Below are positions 62,401 through 64,000 of a DNA stretch of 64,000 nt, piece by piece. The DNA comes from Amycolatopsis bullii (GTDB lineage Bacteria; Actinomycetota; Actinomycetes; Mycobacteriales; Pseudonocardiaceae). The notes under the pieces are model-generated. The model saw only the letters and a program-made list of their open reading frames with translations. It did not search any database and had not been told where the DNA came from. The position numbers were made by a program, and so were the translations under genes. Position 1 is the stretch's first letter. Each line of letters starts with the position of its first letter. The stretch spans positions 248,001 through 312,000 of the forward strand of contig NZ_BNAW01000005.1 of NCBI RefSeq assembly GCF_014654205.1. The letters are read 5' to 3'.

Positions 62401-62414
62401 TAGACTATGGTCTA
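62401..62414. promoter_or_regulatory. Palindrome TAGAC-TATG-GTCTA
   Basis: A perfect 5-bp inverted repeat with a 4-nt centre, 15 nt upstream of the GTG of the N5-(carboxyethyl)ornithine synthase-like gene. Position suggests an operator or -10 region (TAGACT at 62401-62406). Confidence 0.45.
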
Positions 62415-62429
62415 GCAAAAGGGGCCCAC

Positions 62430-63581
62430 GTGCACCAGCTCACCCTAGGCGTCGTCGCGCATTCGCGGAAAGCGGACGAACGCCGATTGCCGATCCACCC
62501 ACGCCACGTCGAACGAATCGACCCCGGCCTCCGCGACGACATCTACCTCGAACACGGCTACGGCGAAGCCTTCGGCGTCCCCGACACCCAGCTGGCAGGC
62601 GCCGTCGCCGGGATGCGCACGCGGGAACAGCTCATCGCCGAGTGCGACGTCATCCTGCTGGCCAAACCGCTGCCGCAGGACGTCGCAGAACTGCGGCCGG
62701 GTCAGGTGCTGTGGGGCTGGCCGCACTGCGTCCAGGACCGCGAGCTCACCCAGGCGGCCATCGACAGCCGGTTGACGCTGGTCGCCTTCGAGGCGATGAA
62801 CCACTGGAACCGCGACGGCTCGTTCGGCCTGCACGTCTTCCACAAGAACAACGAACTGGCCGGCTACTCCTCGGTGCTGCACGCTCTGCAGGTGATCGGC
62901 TCGACCGGCGACTACGGCCGCCGGCTGCGGGCGGCGGTGATCGGCTTCGGGGCGACGGCGCGGGGAGCGGTGACCGCGCTCAACGCGCACGGCGTGCACG
63001 ACGTGCACGTGCTCACCGGCCGCGACGTCACGGCAGTCGGCTCACCGATCCACTCCGCGACGATGGTGCAGTTCGAGCACGACGTGAACAACCCCGGCGA
63101 CCCCCGCCGCAGCCACGCCCTGACCGACCGCGGCCGGGTACCGCTGGCGGGGTTCCTCGCCGAGCACGACATCGTCGTCAACTGCGTCCTGCAGGACACC
63201 GCCGCGCCGTTGACCTTCCTCCTCGAGGACGACCTCGCCGCGTTCGCGCCCGGCAGCCTCATCGTCGACGTCTCCTGCGACGAAGGCATGGGCTTCAGCT
63301 GGGCCCGGACCACCACGTTCGCCGACCCGGCGTTCGTGGTCGGCGACGGCATCACGTACTACGCCGTCGACCACAGCCCCTCGTACCTGTGGAACTCGGC
63401 CACGTGGGAGATCAGCGAAGCCCTGCTCCCGTTCCTGGGGACGGTGGTCGGCGGACCGTCCGCCTGGGACGGTGACGAAACCGTTCGCCGCGCCATCGAG
63501 ATCCGCGACGGCGTCGTCCGGAATCCCGCCGTCCTGGCCTTCCAGCACCGCGCGGCGGAGTACCCGCACCTCGTGGAGTAG
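62430..63581 (+). CDS. N5-(carboxyethyl)ornithine synthase-like dehydrogenase
   Basis: A 383-residue member of the alanine dehydrogenase/saccharopine dehydrogenase group, closest in pattern to N5-(L-1-carboxyethyl)-L-ornithine synthase: LGVVAHSRKADERRLPIHP, ILLAKPLPQDVAELRPGQVL, VIGFGATARGAVTALNAHGV, IVDVSCDEGMGFSWA and YYAVDHSPSYLWN. It would reductively join pyruvate with ornithine or a similar amine using NADPH. GTG 62430; the broken desaturase overlaps in another frame. The palindrome at 62401 may control it. Confidence 0.85.
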   Translation: MHQLTLGVVAHSRKADERRLPIHPRHVERIDPGLRDDIYLEHGYGEAFGVPDTQLAGAVAGMRTREQLIAECDVILLAKPLPQDVAELRPGQVLWGWPHCVQDRELTQAAIDSRLTLVAFEAMNHWNRDGSFGLHVFHKNNELAGYSSVLHALQVIGSTGDYGRRLRAAVIGFGATARGAVTALNAHGVHDVHVLTGRDVTAVGSPIHSATMVQFEHDVNNPGDPRRSHALTDRGRVPLAGFLAEHDIVVNCVLQDTAAPLTFLLEDDLAAFAPGSLIVDVSCDEGMGFSWARTTTFADPAFVVGDGITYYAVDHSPSYLWNSATWEISEALLPFLGTVVGGPSAWDGDETVRRAIEIRDGVVRNPAVLAFQHRAAEYPHLVE

Positions 63582-63772
63582 CGGATCGGCCGACCCTTAC
63601 CGCCGCCGCCGGCGGCTCGTCGTCCGGATGCGTCACACTGTTCACACACTCGGCGCAGTCGTCGTGTACGCTGGGTGTCGACCGAGAGCATTTCGTGCGC
63701 AAGTGTTCGAACCTGCGCCGTCCTCGGCCCCAGTCCGGCCGGCAATCAACGGCCGGAGACGGGAGCACCGAC

Positions 63773-64000
63773 ATGACGTCGGGCCCGAACACCACTCTCT
63801 CCAGCGCGCCGGCCACCGAAGAACGTCTACGGCTGAAGCCGGCGGCACCCGCCACCGGACACGTCGACGGAGCATGGTGGCCTCCGACCCGCGATCTGGC
63901 CGCCGAACTGCCCGCGCTGCTCGCGGCGCTGGCCGCTCGGCTGGGACGCATCGACCGGGTCACCTACCACCTCGGCGACTGGCCGAACCCACCTCGGCGC
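63773..64000 (+). CDS. DUF5994-family protein, cut by the right edge
   Basis: Seventy-six codons from ATG 63773 (GGGAG upstream) show the DUF5994 start: RLRLKPAAPATGHVDGAWWP, TRDLAAELPALLAALAARLG and IDRVTYHLGDW. The family is small, actinobacterial and of unknown function. The 190 nt before it contain no gene but a CCGGCCG-N8-CGGCCGG repeat (63735-63756). Confidence 0.75.
   Translation, partial: MTSGPNTTLSSAPATEERLRLKPAAPATGHVDGAWWPPTRDLAAELPALLAALAARLGRIDRVTYHLGDWPNPPRR

Noticed and set aside
1..64000. CRISPR arrays, tRNA and rRNA genes
   Set aside because: No regularly spaced repeats and no tRNA-like or rRNA-like stretches were noticed on either strand; a dedicated scan was not possible.

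Overview
The window is high-GC DNA with strong G/C third-position bias, many GTG starts and ATGA/GTGA stop-start overlaps. Together with a DUF6292 protein, the start of a DUF5994 protein, a SARP-NB-ARC-TPR regulator, GAF-ANTAR and SpoIIE signalling proteins and an F420-type nitroreductase remnant, this points to a filamentous actinobacterium of the Pseudonocardiales; Amycolatopsis-like is my best inference. No rRNA, tRNA or CRISPR array was seen. The only mobile-element trace is an IS701-type transposase fragment.

Region 1 (about 1-14.5 kb) is a compact catabolic block: a methyltransferase, a complete peptide/nickel-type ABC importer operon ending in a hydrolase, two paralogous aldo/keto reductases, an SDR, a YtcJ-like amidohydrolase, a zinc alcohol dehydrogenase, an HSL-type esterase and a GMC oxidoreductase. 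Its divergent promoters carry five copies of a palindrome, TCTAC-N4-GTAGA, so it looks like a single regulon. The regulator is not obvious.

Region 2 (14.7-24.1 kb) is a homoprotocatechuate (3,4-dihydroxyphenylacetate) meta-cleavage operon: aldehyde dehydrogenase, an FAH-RraA fusion, a GntR/FCD regulator, a DapA-like aldolase, HpaE, HpaD, an APC permease and a MoaF-like protein. No ring hydroxylase is present. The GMC oxidoreductase and aldehyde dehydrogenase would suit oxidation of a phenylethanol to the phenylacetate that HpaD and HpaE then process.

Region 3 (24.2-46.8 kb) is an accessory zone rich in broken genes. It holds a three-gene operon encoding a caspase-like/NACHT-type STAND ATPase, a separate WD40 double-propeller protein and a lipase-like hydrolase, which is the best candidate for a new immune or cell-death system. 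Also here are a large SARP regulator with a small secreted protein under mirrored promoter repeats, a TetR/SDR pair with two operator copies, and a membrane-anchored STAND-TPR protein.

Region 4 (46.8-53.6 kb) is a redox and sigma-factor set: a VioB-type ferritin-like protein, two NmrA-like proteins, a fumarate-reductase/aspartate-oxidase-like flavoprotein, an ECF41 sigma factor with a SnoaL partner, a cupin, and a small gene pair ending in a LuxR-type helix-turn-helix. Three palindromes built on GTGAC...GTCAC lie upstream of these genes.

Region 5 (53.6-64 kb) is a partly decayed signalling region. LtrA, AraC, D-cysteine desulfhydrase, SDR, STAS, RsbW and CheB fragments surround intact anti-sigma, GAF-ANTAR and SpoIIE genes. 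It is followed by a DUF6292 gene, a desaturase that has lost its second histidine box, an N5-(carboxyethyl)ornithine synthase and the start of a DUF5994 gene. All family assignments are from motif recognition only; no database search was run.
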